Shown: one piece after another, positions 49,883 to 61,035 of the stretch
Position numbering within the stretch: position 1 is the first letter of the stretch
Layout: each line of letters opens with the position of its first letter
Source of the DNA: Eriocheir sinensis
Lineage: Eukaryota; Arthropoda; Malacostraca; Decapoda; Varunidae
Assembly: GCF_024679095.1 (NCBI RefSeq)
Contig: NC_066513.1
Span: forward strand, 13,743,710 to 13,807,709
Direction of reading: 5' to 3'
Length of the DNA stretch: 64,000 nt
Program-made: the position numbers and the translations under genes
The notes under the pieces: model-generated
Database searches by the model: none
What the model was told of the DNA's origin: nothing
Seen by the model: the letters and a program-made list of their open reading frames with translations, nothing else

Positions 49883-49947
49883 ACTTCATTTTATCCGACA
49901 TTAATCTCCCTCCTGTATGCCTCGTTTCTCTGTCTGTCTGTGTCATT

Positions 49948-50061
<114 letters not shown>

Positions 50062-50986
50062 GTTTCAAGTCTCTCATTTGTCTCTCGCTTTTTTTCTTTT
50101 TCCTTTTTACTCGTCTTTCCTTCCTTCCTTCCTTCACATTTGTTTCAAGTTACTCTCTCTTGCTCTATCATTTTCCTTCTTCCTCTTCCTTCCATTCTTC
50201 TTCTTTTCCTCTCATTGCTCCTTCATATTTATCCTCCTCCTCTTCCTCTCATTCTTCTACCGATTTTTCTTCTTCCTCCTTCTTTTCTCCTCCTTCCTTT
50301 CCTGTCTTTGCTTCTTCTCCCTCCTCCTCCCCCTTCTTCATTTTTCTAACTTTCTTCCTCTCTCCGTCCTCTTTCCTCCTTCCTCTCCTCCTCCATTATT
50401 CTCTTTCCTTTCCTCCTCCTTCATTCTCCTTCTCCCTCATCCCTCAAACACATTTCTCTCACACCTTCTAATCCATCTTCCCCTCCTCCTCCTCCCTCTT
50501 TCATTCTCCTTCCTTTCCTCTTTTCCCTTCTCCCCATTTATCCTCTTTATCCCTCATCTCTCAAACGCCTTCCCTCGCTCCCTCCAATCTTCCTACCCAT
50601 CCTCCCTCTCATCATTCTTCCATTCTTACTCTCCTTCCTCCCTCCCTCCCTCCCTCCCTCCTTCCTTCACCTTACTCCATCACTGTCTTTCTGCAGTCTC
50701 TCTTTCCCCTTAGCTTGTTTTTGTCTTCATTAGTTTGTCTGTTTGTAAGTCTCTGGTCTTCCTACTGATTTATGTTTCTGTCTGTTATTGTTTTCCTCAT
50801 TTCATCTATATTTAGTTTCTCCCAATCACTTTCTCATTTTCTATAATCAGGTAGTCACTGTTTGTATCATTGGGTCTGTGTATTTGTCTAGTCTCTGTCT
50901 CCGTCTGTGTTTCTGAATGTGTCTGTCATGTCTGCCTGTCTGCATGTCTGTTTTCTACTTGTTACTAACCCGTTGACTGATTTATG

Positions 50987-50989
<3 letters not shown>

Positions 50990-51030
<41 letters not shown>

Positions 51031-51055
51031 AGTATGTATGCGTGTGTGTTTTGAT

Positions 51056-51086
<31 letters not shown>

Positions 51087-51112
51087 GCTGCTGCTGCGCT
51101 ACTGCTGCTACA

Positions 51113-51206
<94 letters not shown>
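50990..51206. repeat. (TG)n, (TAC)n(TGC)n(TAC)n(TAA)n compound
   Basis: (GT)n at 50,990-51,028. After 28 bp come (ACT)n with an internal (GCT)n patch at 51,084-51,105 and then a perfect switch to (AAT)n at about 51,157-51,204. Confidence 0.97.
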
Positions 51207-51207
<1 letters not shown>

Positions 51208-51461
51208 CAATTACAATGATGATCAATAGTATATTATTCGTAGCAGCAAAGCAGTTAGTGATCTCTGCCCATATACAAGGGACCCCGGTTAAAAAAACAT
51301 CCATCTATAATCCTCATAAATATAGTGATGGCATGATTATTGCTTACAGCTAAACAAACACTAAACATTTACACAGCCATGATACTGCGCACTACGGCGG
51401 CCATCGCACTCGGTTTGTTACGGTAAAATAAATACTGTGTGTGTGTGTGGGTGTGGGTGTG

Positions 51462-51576
<115 letters not shown>

Positions 51577-51906
51577 CAATATTAATTTCACTTGTCTCTT
51601 TTTCTCCTCTCCTTCTCTCTCTTTTCCTCCCTCCCATCTCTCCTCTCCTTCCACGACTCTCTCTCACCATCCCTATCTCTCTCTCATTCCTTCCTCCCTT
51701 CGTTTATTTCTTTCCTTTACTCCCTGTTTTCAGTATCTACCTACCTTGTATCTTGCCTCATTCTCTCCCTTAATTCTTACCTCATTTTCAGTTTTCTTTC
51801 TTCCCTCTTTCTTCCATCACGCTCTTTTCATTCTTTTTTTTTCTTTTTTTTTTTACTCTCCTGCATGTTTGATATAAGTCTACGGTTTTCGTTACATAGG
51901 TTTCAA

Positions 51907-52038
<132 letters not shown>

Positions 52039-52107
52039 ATTTATTTGGGCACACAATAACTACTTGCTGCTCTTGAAAGGTCTTTGTTGTGCAAGCCTGA
52101 CCCTGTT

Positions 52108-52110
<3 letters not shown>

Positions 52111-52143
<33 letters not shown>

Positions 52144-52311
52144 TAAAGATGAATATGAAGCAAAGAAGATAGTGGAGAGATTAAATTGAGCGAGGAGAAT
52201 GTAGTAAGAAAGAGGAGGAGGAGGAGGAGGAGGAGAAAGAGGAGGAGGAGGAAGAGGAAGAGGAGGAAAGAGAAAGCCGTGTCGAAATAAAAATAAGAAA
52301 GTAAAAATTGT

Positions 52312-52345
<34 letters not shown>
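52111..52345. repeat. (GA)n, (GGA)n, (GA)n
   Basis: GA tracts at about 52,111-52,139 and 52,317-52,345 bracket a (GGA/GAA)n stretch at 52,213-52,270. Confidence 0.95.
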
Positions 52346-52347
<2 letters not shown>

Positions 52348-52379
52348 GTCAGGCTTTAGTGACCTTCAGAATTTCGTTG

Positions 52380-53740
52380 ACGATTTCCTTGTCTTTTCTC
52401 CTTTATTCCCTCCTTCTCCCTCCCCTCCTCTTCCTCTCCTTCCCTCCTTCACCTCCTCTTCCTCGTCTCCGTTTCCCTCCACTATTCCCCTTGGTTCTCC
52501 TATTTCTCCTTTTGTTCTTTTATTTCCCTTCCATTCCTTCCTCCTCTCCTCTTCTCTTTTCTGCAGTCTTTTCTTTTCTTCACTCTATCCACTTTCTTTT
52601 CTCTTGTTTTCGGTTCCCCTTTTCTTTTGTTACTCTATCCCCTCCCCTTCATCTTCCTCTCTTCATCTTCCCTTTTTCTTCCTTCCTTCCTTTCCTCCTT
52701 ACCTCCCCCTCCCTCCCTCTCTTCCTTTACTTCTACTTTCCTTGTCCCGTTCCTTTCATTTATCTGTCTCCTTCCCATTATCTTCTTTCCTGTCTCTTCC
52801 CTCCTTCCTTCTCTCCCTCCTTTTTTCTCCTCAAATTCCCTCACAAGCTCTTTTCTATTTTCCCTTCCTCTTATCTTCCCTTGTTTTTCCTTTTCTCTTT
52901 CCCTCCCTCCATTTTTTTTCCTTCTCCTGGTGTCTTCTTTCTCATTCCTATCCTTATTTTTTTCCTTGGCACTGTCCCTTTTTACTATCTTTCCTATCGG
53001 TTTTACCCTTCCTTTCCTTTCTTCTATTCTCTTCCTTTCCTTTTCCTCAACTTCCTCCTTATTCCACATTTCTCTTATCTCCCATTTCCTCTTTTAACTA
53101 TTTATTTTCATCCTTCTTTCCTTTATTTCCTTTTATTTTCCCTCACTTTGGCACTTCTTCCATTTCCCTTCTCCTCCCTTTCTCTTATTTCCATTTCATC
53201 ACCTTACCCTTTCCTATTTCATTCTCCATTAGTTTTTTTTTTCTTCCTTCCTCCTTTCTCATCCTTTCCTTTCTCTCACGTCTTCTTTCTCTCCCTCATT
53301 CCGTCTTTCCTTTCCTCATTTCCTTTTTCCTTTCCTCATTTCCTTTTTCCTTTTCCTCTATTCCTCCTTCCTTTCTCTGTTCTTTTCATCATCATATCCT
53401 TTACACTTTTATCCTCTCTTCTTTTTTATATTTTTTTCTACTTTCCTTCCTTCCATCCCCTCCTTTCCCTTTCTTTCCCTCACTCTTCTAACCTTTCCTG
53501 ATTTCTTCTTCCCTTTCCTCCTTCCTCCCTTTCTCTATTTCTCTCTTATCATCTTACCCTTTCCTCTCCCCTTCACTCTTCCTTCCTTCCTTCCTTCCCT
53601 TACTTTCTTTCCTCCTCTTTCCTCTTTCTCTATTCCCCTCTCATCATCTTACCCTTTACTCTTTTATTCTGCCTTCATTTTTCCCTCCTTCCCTCCTTCC
53701 ATTTCCTCTTCCCTCACTCTCCTCTTCCGTCCCTCGTGTG
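52380..53740 (+). repeat. 1.36-kb polypyrimidine tract
   Basis: Nearly continuous T/C on the plus strand with few G. Near-repeats of CTATTCCCTCTCATCATCTTACCCTTT-like sequence, in parts TCATCATCTTACCC, occur near 53,550 and 53,642, and TTTCCTTTCCTCATTTCC recurs near 53,306-53,340. Two overlapping frames of about 380 codons are serine/phenylalanine/leucine/proline translations and have no protein homology that I can see. Confidence 0.85.
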
Positions 53741-53969
53741 TCAGTCTGTGTATCCAACTTTTTCCCATTTTCTTCAGCCTGTCAGTGTCCTGTGAGGCCG
53801 CCGCCCGCCGCCTGTCATCCGAGCGAGGGGAAAAAGCCGCCTCTGTACACCTTGCCAAAGACGGATTTAGGTTTTTCGCTCTTTTGGCAGGAAGTTGCGT
53901 GCGCCGGCGATAAGTCCTGGGCGTTGGGGGAGAGAGGGTTGAGGGTGCGTGGGTAAGGGGGAGGGAAGG

Positions 53970-55080
53970 AGTGTTAATGAATGTAAGTGGTGAGTGAGTG
54001 AGTTAGTTACGGGGGAGAGTTGTTTTGGGTAAGAAGGTTAACAGAGGGAGTGAGTCTTAATGTAGGTAGGTATGTAGGTAGGTGACGCGTGGGAATGGGG
54101 AGTGTTAATGAACGTAAGTGATGAGTTAGTTGAGTTAGAGTTGCAAGGTGTGTTTGTAGGTAGTAAAAGGTTAACACAGGAAATCAATTTTAACGTTAGA
54201 TCGCTTTAGGGGAAAAAATATAAGTAGACGTTAGCGATGAGGTAGTTACGTATGGTGAAAAATTTGTGTATGTGTAGGTAGTAAAAAGTTAAGAGGGAGT
54301 AGATTATAAGGTTAGATCATGTAGGCATATGGCACAGGGAAATATTAACAAAAAAGGGGAGAGGTGATGAAGATATAAAAAAAGGGAAAACATTGTGTGG
54401 AGAAAAGTAATATTGAGCGTAAGGAATGAGGGAGGGAGATAGTTACAGGGGAAGACTTGTGTGTTTAAGGAGCAAGAGGTAACATGGAGTGAATCTTAGC
54501 GCTGAATCATGTAGTAAAGTATGTGGCTCGTGGGGGAAAAGTCTTAAAGAGTGAGCAAGTTATGGTGGAAAGATTGTATTTATGGGCAATAAGGTTAAAA
54601 TTTAGGAGGAAATCATAAAGTTAAATCATGTATATAGGAATGTACGGAACGCAGGTAAAAATTAGCGCTGAATTTATGGAAGCGATAAGTTAATAGTTTG
54701 TTACGGTCGAGAGTTCTTATATAATAAGCAGAAAGGTGAACATGGAGTACGTGAAAAGGTTAAATATATATGTATGAAACGGAGGCACAAAAAAAACACT
54801 GAATTAATAGAAGCGATGAGTTAATTGTTATTGTTTCCTTCTGTTTTGCCCTTGAACTGTTTCCTCTACTGTAAAAAAAAAGTTTGTATTTATAAAGGCA
54901 GTAAGGCTAACAGGGAGTAAATCACAACGTTATAAATCATATGGAAATGTACGAAACACGGGGCACAAAAAACGAAGCTTAATTAATGAAAGCGACGATT
55001 TACGTTTGAAGTTTTGTATGTTGACTGTTTAGCATAACGTATTTACGCGAGGGGAAATATATCATTATACTAAATCATGA
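53970..55080. repeat. Old degenerate 110-190-bp tandem array
   Basis: AAGGTTAACA(C/G)-like blocks recur near 54,032, 54,167, 54,285, 54,474, 54,588, 54,733 and 54,900. They are associated with GTTAATGAACGTAAGTGATGAG-like, TTGTGTGTTTA-like and TTAGATCATGTA-like blocks. Units are strongly diverged. A LINE tail at 54,826-54,882 interrupts the array. Confidence 0.65.
54826..54882 (+). mobile_element. LINE 3' tail fragment, copy G
   Basis: TTTTGCCCTTGAACTG, TTTCCTCTACTGT and a 9-A run match the poly-A LINE tail. It sits inside the degenerate array. Confidence 0.8.
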
Positions 55081-55190
55081 ATATGTTCGGAAACAATGAA
55101 TTATGAATACCAATATTCTCGCATACAACGTCATGGGCGAGATTATGTATGTTAGCATCGAATTATGAACGTCCAAATTAAATGGATGTC

Positions 55191-55490
55191 GAGGGGCGCG
55201 CTGGCCGAGTGGGTCAGCGTGTCAAGGCCTGGAAGGGGTGAACTGGGGCGAGGAGATTCGAACCCTGGTACAGCTGCAAAGGGTATCCGACCATAGAGCC
55301 ATATTCTTAAACATTTCGGCATTTGTAGGAGTTTTGGGAATTTCCAGGGGTAGTTGTATGACCGTGGCGGTAGTTTGACCCTTCTTTTGTACCACGAACC
55401 TAAAGACAACACTCGTTAGAACCCGATTGATCTCCTTTTTGGCCTTTGGAGTTAGTTGATATGAGACGCTTTCAGAGTACCAACCTGAGA
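55191..55490 (+). mobile_element. tRNA-headed SINE carrying dispersed repeat Y, copy 2
   Basis: The head has an A box TGGCCGAGTGG (55,202-55,212) and a B box GATTCGAACCC (55,255-55,265), with spacing close to that of a class II tRNA. The body from about 55,302 shares TTAAACATTTCGGC, GTAGGAGTTTTGGG, GTGGCGGTAGTTTGACCC, GTACCACGAACCT and AGAACCCGATTGA with copies at 11,205 and 62,275. The 3' end fades at about 55,490, near a second head-like segment. Confidence 0.65.
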
Positions 55491-55512
55491 GCGTTTTGGC
55501 TTTGAAAGGATG

Positions 55513-56059
55513 AGTTAGGGGAGGAGATTCGAACCCCTGTACAGCTCCATAGTGTATTCGATCTTAAACCAAAATCCACAACCCCTTAAAGCGCCAACCT
55601 CTGACTAGATAGATTGGGTATTCGATCTTAAACCCCAATCCACAACCCCTTAAAGCGCTAACCTCTGACTAGGTAGATTGGGTATTCGATCTTAAACCCC
55701 AATCCACAACCCCTTAAAGCGCTAACCTCTGACTAGATAGATTGGGTATTCGATCTTAAACCCCAATCCACAACCCCTTAAAGCGATAACCTCTGACTAG
55801 ATAGATTGGGTATTCGATCTTAAACCCCAATCCACAACCCCTTAAAGCGCTAACCTCTGACTAGGTAGATTGGGTATTCGACCTTAAACCCCAATCCACA
55901 ACCCCTTAAAGCGATAACCTCTGACTAGGTAGATTGGGTATTCGACCTTAAACCCCAATCCACAACCCCTTAAAGCGCTAACCTCTGACTAGGTAGATTG
56001 GGTATTCGACCTTAAACCCCAATCCACAACCCCTTAAAGCGCTAAACTCTGACTAGGTA
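55513..56059. repeat. 64-bp tandem array, eight units
   Basis: After a second B-box-like GATTCGAACCCC (55,526), units begin near 55,547, and AGATTGGGTATTCGA recurs at 55,611, 55,675, 55,739, 55,803, 55,867, 55,931 and 55,995, exactly 64 bp apart. Variation is limited to a few positions (GATCTT/GACCTT, GCGCTA/GCGATA, TAGAT/TAGGT). On the minus strand each unit contains TAGTCAGAGGTTAGCGC and GATCGAATACCC about 44 bp apart, like the A and B boxes of a tRNA. Confidence 0.93.
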
Positions 56060-56084
56060 GATGACGCAAAGGAGGAGAGGTGTA

Positions 56085-56395
56085 TTTTTTTTATGGTAAG
56101 GGAGGCAGCTCAAAGGGTATAAAGAAGAATGTACAACAAAGCCCATTGGCACTGCTCTTACAATAGGTGATGAATGTCAGACAGTAAATTCCACAAGTCA
56201 ATGTTATGCAGCCAGAAACTTATATATACACGCCATAGGCCCTCCATTGTGCCCGTGAAGAAGAAAAGGTAAAAAAAATCCCGCTCTGTTCTTCCAAATA
56301 CGTATTGAATGCCACGCAGTAAATTCCATCAAGTCAGTATCATGCAGCCAGAACCTTATATATACACACCGTAGGCCCTCCATTGTCCCCGTGTT
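56085..56395 (-). mobile_element. Duplicated LINE-tail segment, copy H
   Basis: The plus strand 56,085-56,155 reads TATGGTAAGGGAGGCAGCTC, AAAGGG and GCACTGCTC (LINE tail, minus orientation). The following sequence CAGTAAATTCCA, ATGCAGCCAGAA, CTTATATATACAC and AGGCCCTCCATTGT is present at about 56,185-56,250 and again at about 56,320-56,390. The whole is a two-unit imperfect duplication of about 140 bp. Confidence 0.7.
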
Positions 56396-56640
56396 GTGTT
56401 TTATGCCTCGGTGCCTTTTCTATAGTGTACACAATGAAGCGGCGGCCAATAGACAATACATCACAAGGGCAGGCCATACAGTCAGGTCCCAGATGGCAAA
56501 GAAAACGAGGCAGCGAATGACGTCACAATTAATGGCTATTCAATATATTAACGAAATCAGGAGAAAAATGTACACAATAAACGTTGCGGAATGTACCGAT
56601 ATATAAAAAAATCTGTGCGGAAATATTTTGTGTTTGCGAA
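56396..56640. other. Unique sequence, short open frame only
   Basis: A 71-codon plus-strand frame (56,391-56,606) overlaps the end of the duplicated segment. I see no signal peptide or known motif. Not supported as a gene. Confidence 0.4.
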
Positions 56641-56719
56641 TGCGTGTGTCAACCAGTTTTTTTTATATACGTTTCATTTTGTGCTTGCTGTTTATTCATT
56701 AACTGGACCACGTTAGGTA

Positions 56720-57216
56720 AATATCCACGTGTGTGTGTGTGCATGTGTGTGTGTGGGGGGGGGGGGGTGCGTGTGTGTGTTTGTGGGTGTGGGTGGGTGC
56801 GCGCGTGTGTGTATGCCCGATAATTACAAGGGCATTTGGTTTATATTGTAATGTTAATGCCCCACCCCGCCATCATCATAAAAGAACATTGCCGCCGCCC
56901 TGCACACACCGCCGCCGATGCATTTTTTCCCCGCACTCTTTTCCGCCAACTCCGAATTATTTGTCCCCGCATTACCATCCCGCCGCCGCCGCGCTGGGGG
57001 ATTAAAACAACACCGACGACCAATGACCATCACCGGCGCTATCCTTTCAATCACCACCACAGCCACCATTATTGTTCTCCGTCCCGCCCATCTACTGCCA
57101 CTACCATTAATACCACTATCCAAACACTCCCTTCTACTGCTAACACTCCTACTGCTGTGCTCATTACTATTAAGCTACCACTACTACTACTACTTCTACT
57201 ACTACTACTGCTACTG

Positions 57217-57264
<48 letters not shown>

Positions 57265-57670
57265 TTCCTATCTCTGACCACCACTATCACTAACATAGCT
57301 ACGACAGAAATATGGAACCTTCCCTCACCACCATCACTATCACCACAATCACCACCATAAACCAAAAGTATCATCCTTATCTTCACCCATAGCTACCACA
57401 ACCACCATCGATTTTTCTTTTCACATCACCAGAGTTTCCACCTCCACCACCACTACCAGTGCCATCATTACCAGTCATATCTTCATTCCTATCCACCACC
57501 ACCACCATCATCACCACCGCCGCTTCTCTCATCACCTGGACTCCTAAATTTCTCATCACCATTATTTTTAACGTTACCACCATGGCTTTAACCCTTAGCA
57601 ACCGCCTCCACCACCAGCAACCACACCAGCACAAGCCAGTATGTTATCTCCCTCTCTTTCACTTCAGATA
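56720..57670. repeat. TG/G-rich start, then ACC/ACT triplet-rich DNA
   Basis: TG-rich sequence with a 12-G run lies at 56,725-56,810. A CCGCCG-rich patch at 56,875-57,000 is followed by ACC/CAC triplets with a cleaner (TAC)n at about 57,177-57,262. Open frames of up to 174 codons here follow the triplet composition. Confidence 0.75.
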
Positions 57671-57750
57671 AGTACTTTCCTCACCAACAACAGCATTTCA
57701 ACCTCAACAACATTCACCTTTAACTAGGGTTTCAAAGGGTTAGTTAGTTG

Positions 57751-58497
57751 TATAGAAAGTCTCATTAGTAAGGCAGCTTATGTGAATTTTCTGTGTCAAG
57801 ACCTATAGTAACCGTTTGGGGTTTTGTTAGGTTAGGTTAGGTTAGGTTTAGGGTATCTTCAAACACATGGTAGTTAGTATCTTATGGTATAAATCAACAA
57901 AGAATGACCTCACTTTATTATATAGAAAGTCTCATTAGTAAGGCAGCTTATGTGAATTTTCTGTGTCAAGACCTATATTAACTGTTTCGGGTTTTGTTAG
58001 GTTAGGTTAAGTTTAGGGTATCTTCAAACATATGATAGTCAGCATCTTATGGTATAAATCAACAAAGAATAACCTCACTTTGTTGTATAGAAAGTCTCAT
58101 TAGTTTATGTGAATTTTCTGTGTCAAGACCTATAGTAACTGTTTGGGGTTTTGTTAGGTTAGGTTAGGTTAGGTTTAGGGTATCTTCAGACGCATGATAG
58201 CTAGCACCTTACGGTATTAATCAACAAAGAATGACCTCACTTTATTGTGTAGAAAGTCCCATTAGTAGGGAAGCATATATGATTTTTCTGAGTCAAGACC
58301 TATAGTAAACTTTCGGATTTTGTTGGGTTAGGTTTGATTTAGGGTATCTTCAAACACGTGATAGCCAGCACCTTATGGTATAAAAGAAAAAAGAATGACC
58401 TCATTTTGTTGTTTAGAAAGTCTTATTAGTAAGCATATATGAATTTTTTGTGTCAAGACCTATAGCAACTGTTTGGGGTTTTGTTAGGTTAGGTTTA
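57751..58497. repeat. 163-170-bp satellite carrying TTAGG motifs
   Basis: TATAGAAAGTCTCATTAGTA recurs at about 57,751, 57,921 and 58,086, with variants at about 58,249 and 58,412. Every unit contains TGTGTCAAGACCTATA and then GGGTTTTGTTAGGTTAGGTT, giving one to four TTAGG motifs, TTTAGGGTATCTTCA, and AACAAAGAATGACCTCA. Five units, the last cut at about 58,497. Confidence 0.93.
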
Positions 58498-58680
58498 CCG
58501 AAGGGCCGCATGTGTCTCAATAGGCGTCACTTAGTCCCAAACTTCCCATGGAAAGTTTCCCGGTTCAGAATTCCCGGGAATTTTACAACCCTTCTGCTAA
58601 CCACAGCCATTACTTTCACCTCCACAACCTTCCTCACCACCAACACAGGTTAATTAATACGTTTTCTTTCTTTCCCACAG

Positions 58681-58779
58681 GTGAGTATTGGCACCGTTGG
58701 TCAGTGGGCACTTGGCATCACTGTAATTCGGGGACACTCTCATTCTTAGGGATTCTTCTTGAGGCCGTCACAGAGAAAA
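58681..58779 (+). other. Candidate 99-bp internal exon
   Basis: A good 3' splice site (TTTCTTTCTTTCCCACAG, ending 58,680) and a 5' splice site (AAAATG/GTGAGT at 58,779/58,780) bracket 99 bp that is open in one frame (GEYWHRWSVGTWHHCNSG in its first part). I do not recognise the peptide. The exon would start with GTGAGT, which is odd because that itself resembles a donor. Weak support. Confidence 0.2.
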
Positions 58780-59256
58780 TGGTGAGTCCAGAATTTCCCG
58801 TTTTCTGTTTGTTGTTGTAGAGGAAACTATAATACCCCAGACTTCTTCCACCTCGCCGACCTTATAGAAAACGACGGTAAGTCAGTCCTTTGATGTGTGC
58901 TCGTGTGTTTTTGTGCGTGTTTTTCTCCTTTTCTTTGAAGGGTTTGACGGCTACAGGAATCGTATAGACAGGGAATTTTCGTGTAGAGTTTTTTCTCTTT
59001 GTTGTAGGTTGCGATTGTCATTTATTATTGTTCCCGGAAAAGTGTGATTGAAAGAGGGGATAATGTGTGGTAAACCTCTTCTCTTGTTGTTGTCATACAG
59101 AGAGGGAGAACTTTCTTGGTTGGATTCCTCCCTCTTTTGTACGTTACGATTTTCATTTGTTTTTGTTCTGCGAAAAGTGGAATTGGAAGTCAGAATGATA
59201 CCTGATAAGTCTTCCCATCTGTTGTTGTTGGTACTATTTTTGTTCCATGGTTTTTT

Positions 59257-59580
59257 TTTTTTTTTTTTTGCGGCCGCGCCTATATAGCCGGTAGGGCTTT
59301 ATGGGGCCTGATGGTCGGCCCAAGGCTTTTCCCGGTGGTGTCCTGATGGTCGGCCCAGCCGTTCTGGCGCAGGCGAGTGTTTATTGCCCCCTTCCCTCAT
59401 CTTTAATCCTAGAATCTAGAAAGTCTAATCTAGAGTAGGTCTCTAGGCAGCATGTGGGTAGTTTTAAGCCCACGGGCGGCGGCTGAAAATCCCAGCTTGG
59501 TGGCACCGGCGATTGGATTGACGTCCGTCTCTCTGAACGGTGGTGTGTTATCTGTGTCGATTCAGCCACCGCCTCCCCAT
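59257..59580 (-). mobile_element. tRNA-derived SINE, copy 2, minus strand
   Basis: On the minus strand this is the same element as at 4096-4479. Shared features are a head starting GGGGAGGCGGTGGCTGA, a GTGCCACCAAGCTGGGATTT junction, TTAAAACTACCCACATGCTG, the TCTAGATTCTAGGAT block, ACACTCGCCTGCGCCAGAAC, two GGCCGACCATCAGG modules and a terminal A-run (T-run at 59,250-59,270 on the plus strand). The head differs more than the body. No convincing target duplication was found. Confidence 0.88.
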
Positions 59581-59751
59581 TTGCTGATGTGTAACATTTT
59601 CCTGGGTAACGAAGCCTTGCCGTCACCTTCCCCCGATGCTGGTTATATAAGATGTTTAGAGGAGAAGATCAATTCGTCTCTCCATTGGGTGTTGCGAGGC
59701 AGAAGGTGAAAAGCGACAACCCAACACGAATAAGGAATAATATGTAGGTGT

Positions 59752-59830
59752 TTTGAACATAAAAAAAAGCAGCTCAAGGACAAAAAATATAAAAACAAGA
59801 CAAAAATAATCCCGCTAACCACTGCGCCTA
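59752..59830 (-). mobile_element. LINE 3' tail fragment, copy I
   Basis: The plus strand reads AAAAAAAAGCAGCTCAAGGA, CAAAAAATATAAAAAC, ATAATCCCGCTAACCACTGC, the reverse complement of the LINE tail family. Confidence 0.75.
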
Positions 59831-60027
59831 TAAAAGAAAATATGAGTGGCTAAAAGAGAGATCAGTTTCGGTTGAAGAAGTGACTTAGTACTTCTAATGA
59901 TGTTTGTAATGTGTTATTTGTACTCTTTAGTGTTTGTGCATTAATCATAAGATGTGACTCACGTAGCAGGATTTTCTTTCTTTATATAAACTTTGTTGCT
60001 TGAAGTCTTAGAGGAAAATTGACAGGA

Positions 60028-60147
<120 letters not shown>

Positions 60148-60258
60148 AAAACTCCTATCATCTTTCTTCTTCAAAGCGTGAGTTAATAATGATCGAATAT
60201 AAAAGTTGTCACCTCTATTACTAAACACTTTCTGCTCTGTATGATGAAAGAAAATCCA

Positions 60259-60500
60259 CGTTACTGCACTACTGAAAAGAAATAATGTACAGGGGAAATA
60301 ATAATGATATGGTTCTGTTAGATTTTCACTGCCTAGCTAGTCATGTTGTTGCACTACTGAAAAGAAATGTACAGGAGAGAAAAAATCATATGGTTCTGTT
60401 CGACTTTCAATGCCTCGCTCCTCACGTTACTGCACTACTGAAATATAATATTGTACAGAAAAATATACTATGGTTCAACTGTCGGATTTTCACTTTAGCA
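60259..60500. repeat. 81-85-bp tandem array, three units
   Basis: TGCACTACTGAAA recurs at about 60,265, 60,350 and 60,431, each followed by TGTACAG and TATGGTTC and then GATTTTCA/GACTTTCA blocks. Confidence 0.85.
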
Positions 60501-60737
60501 ATGCGAATAATGTTAAACGTTAATAAAAGAAATAACATTAAACAAATACGGTTATTTTTTTTTTGTATATATTTTTTTGTGTGTACGTGTCAGTATGTGT
60601 TAGTGTAATTGAATTATACGAACAGGAAACAAAATATACGAGAAGCAGCAGAATTTTTTTTATATAACCAGTTCATACATGGAAAAGAAATAAAAAAAAA
60701 ATACATGCGACAGTTGATCTTTCTTTACTCTCAATCC

Positions 60738-60738
<1 letters not shown>

Positions 60739-60774
<36 letters not shown>
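60739..60774. repeat. (TTA)n trinucleotide repeat
   Basis: Twelve ATT triplets. Confidence 0.95.
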
Positions 60775-61001
60775 TTCCTTCAGTCTCGCGCCGCCTCTCC
60801 CTCCCTCGCTGGTGCAGAGTTGCCAATTATTTTCGACTTCGTAAATGAGACACACCTGACAGGAAACCCGAGAGCAGGTGTGTGGCAGGTGTGGGAAGCG
60901 AGAGTGATTACCTTGAATATTGTGTGTCCACCCGCTGCTCTTTTGTTTGAGAGAGAAAAACTACAACAACAAAGCATTCCACAGCACTGTACAATAACTC
61001 C

Positions 61002-61002
<1 letters not shown>

Positions 61003-61032
<30 letters not shown>
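61003..61032. repeat. (TG)n microsatellite
   Basis: About 15 TG units. Pyrimidine-rich then purine-rich DNA follows to 61,470, with no gene. Confidence 0.93.

Positions 61033-61035
<3 letters not shown>

Noticed and set aside
52346..53501. Two overlapping open frames of about 380 codons
   Set aside because: Both are serine/phenylalanine/leucine/proline-only translations of a nearly G-free tract, overlap in different frames and have no domain. Absence of stops follows from composition.
56391..56606. 71-codon open frame as a small gene
   Set aside because: Begins inside a duplicated LINE-tail segment and shows no conserved feature.
57828..57850. Chromosome end or true telomere
   Set aside because: TTAGG runs are short, recur once per satellite unit and are followed by unrelated sequence, so they are interstitial.
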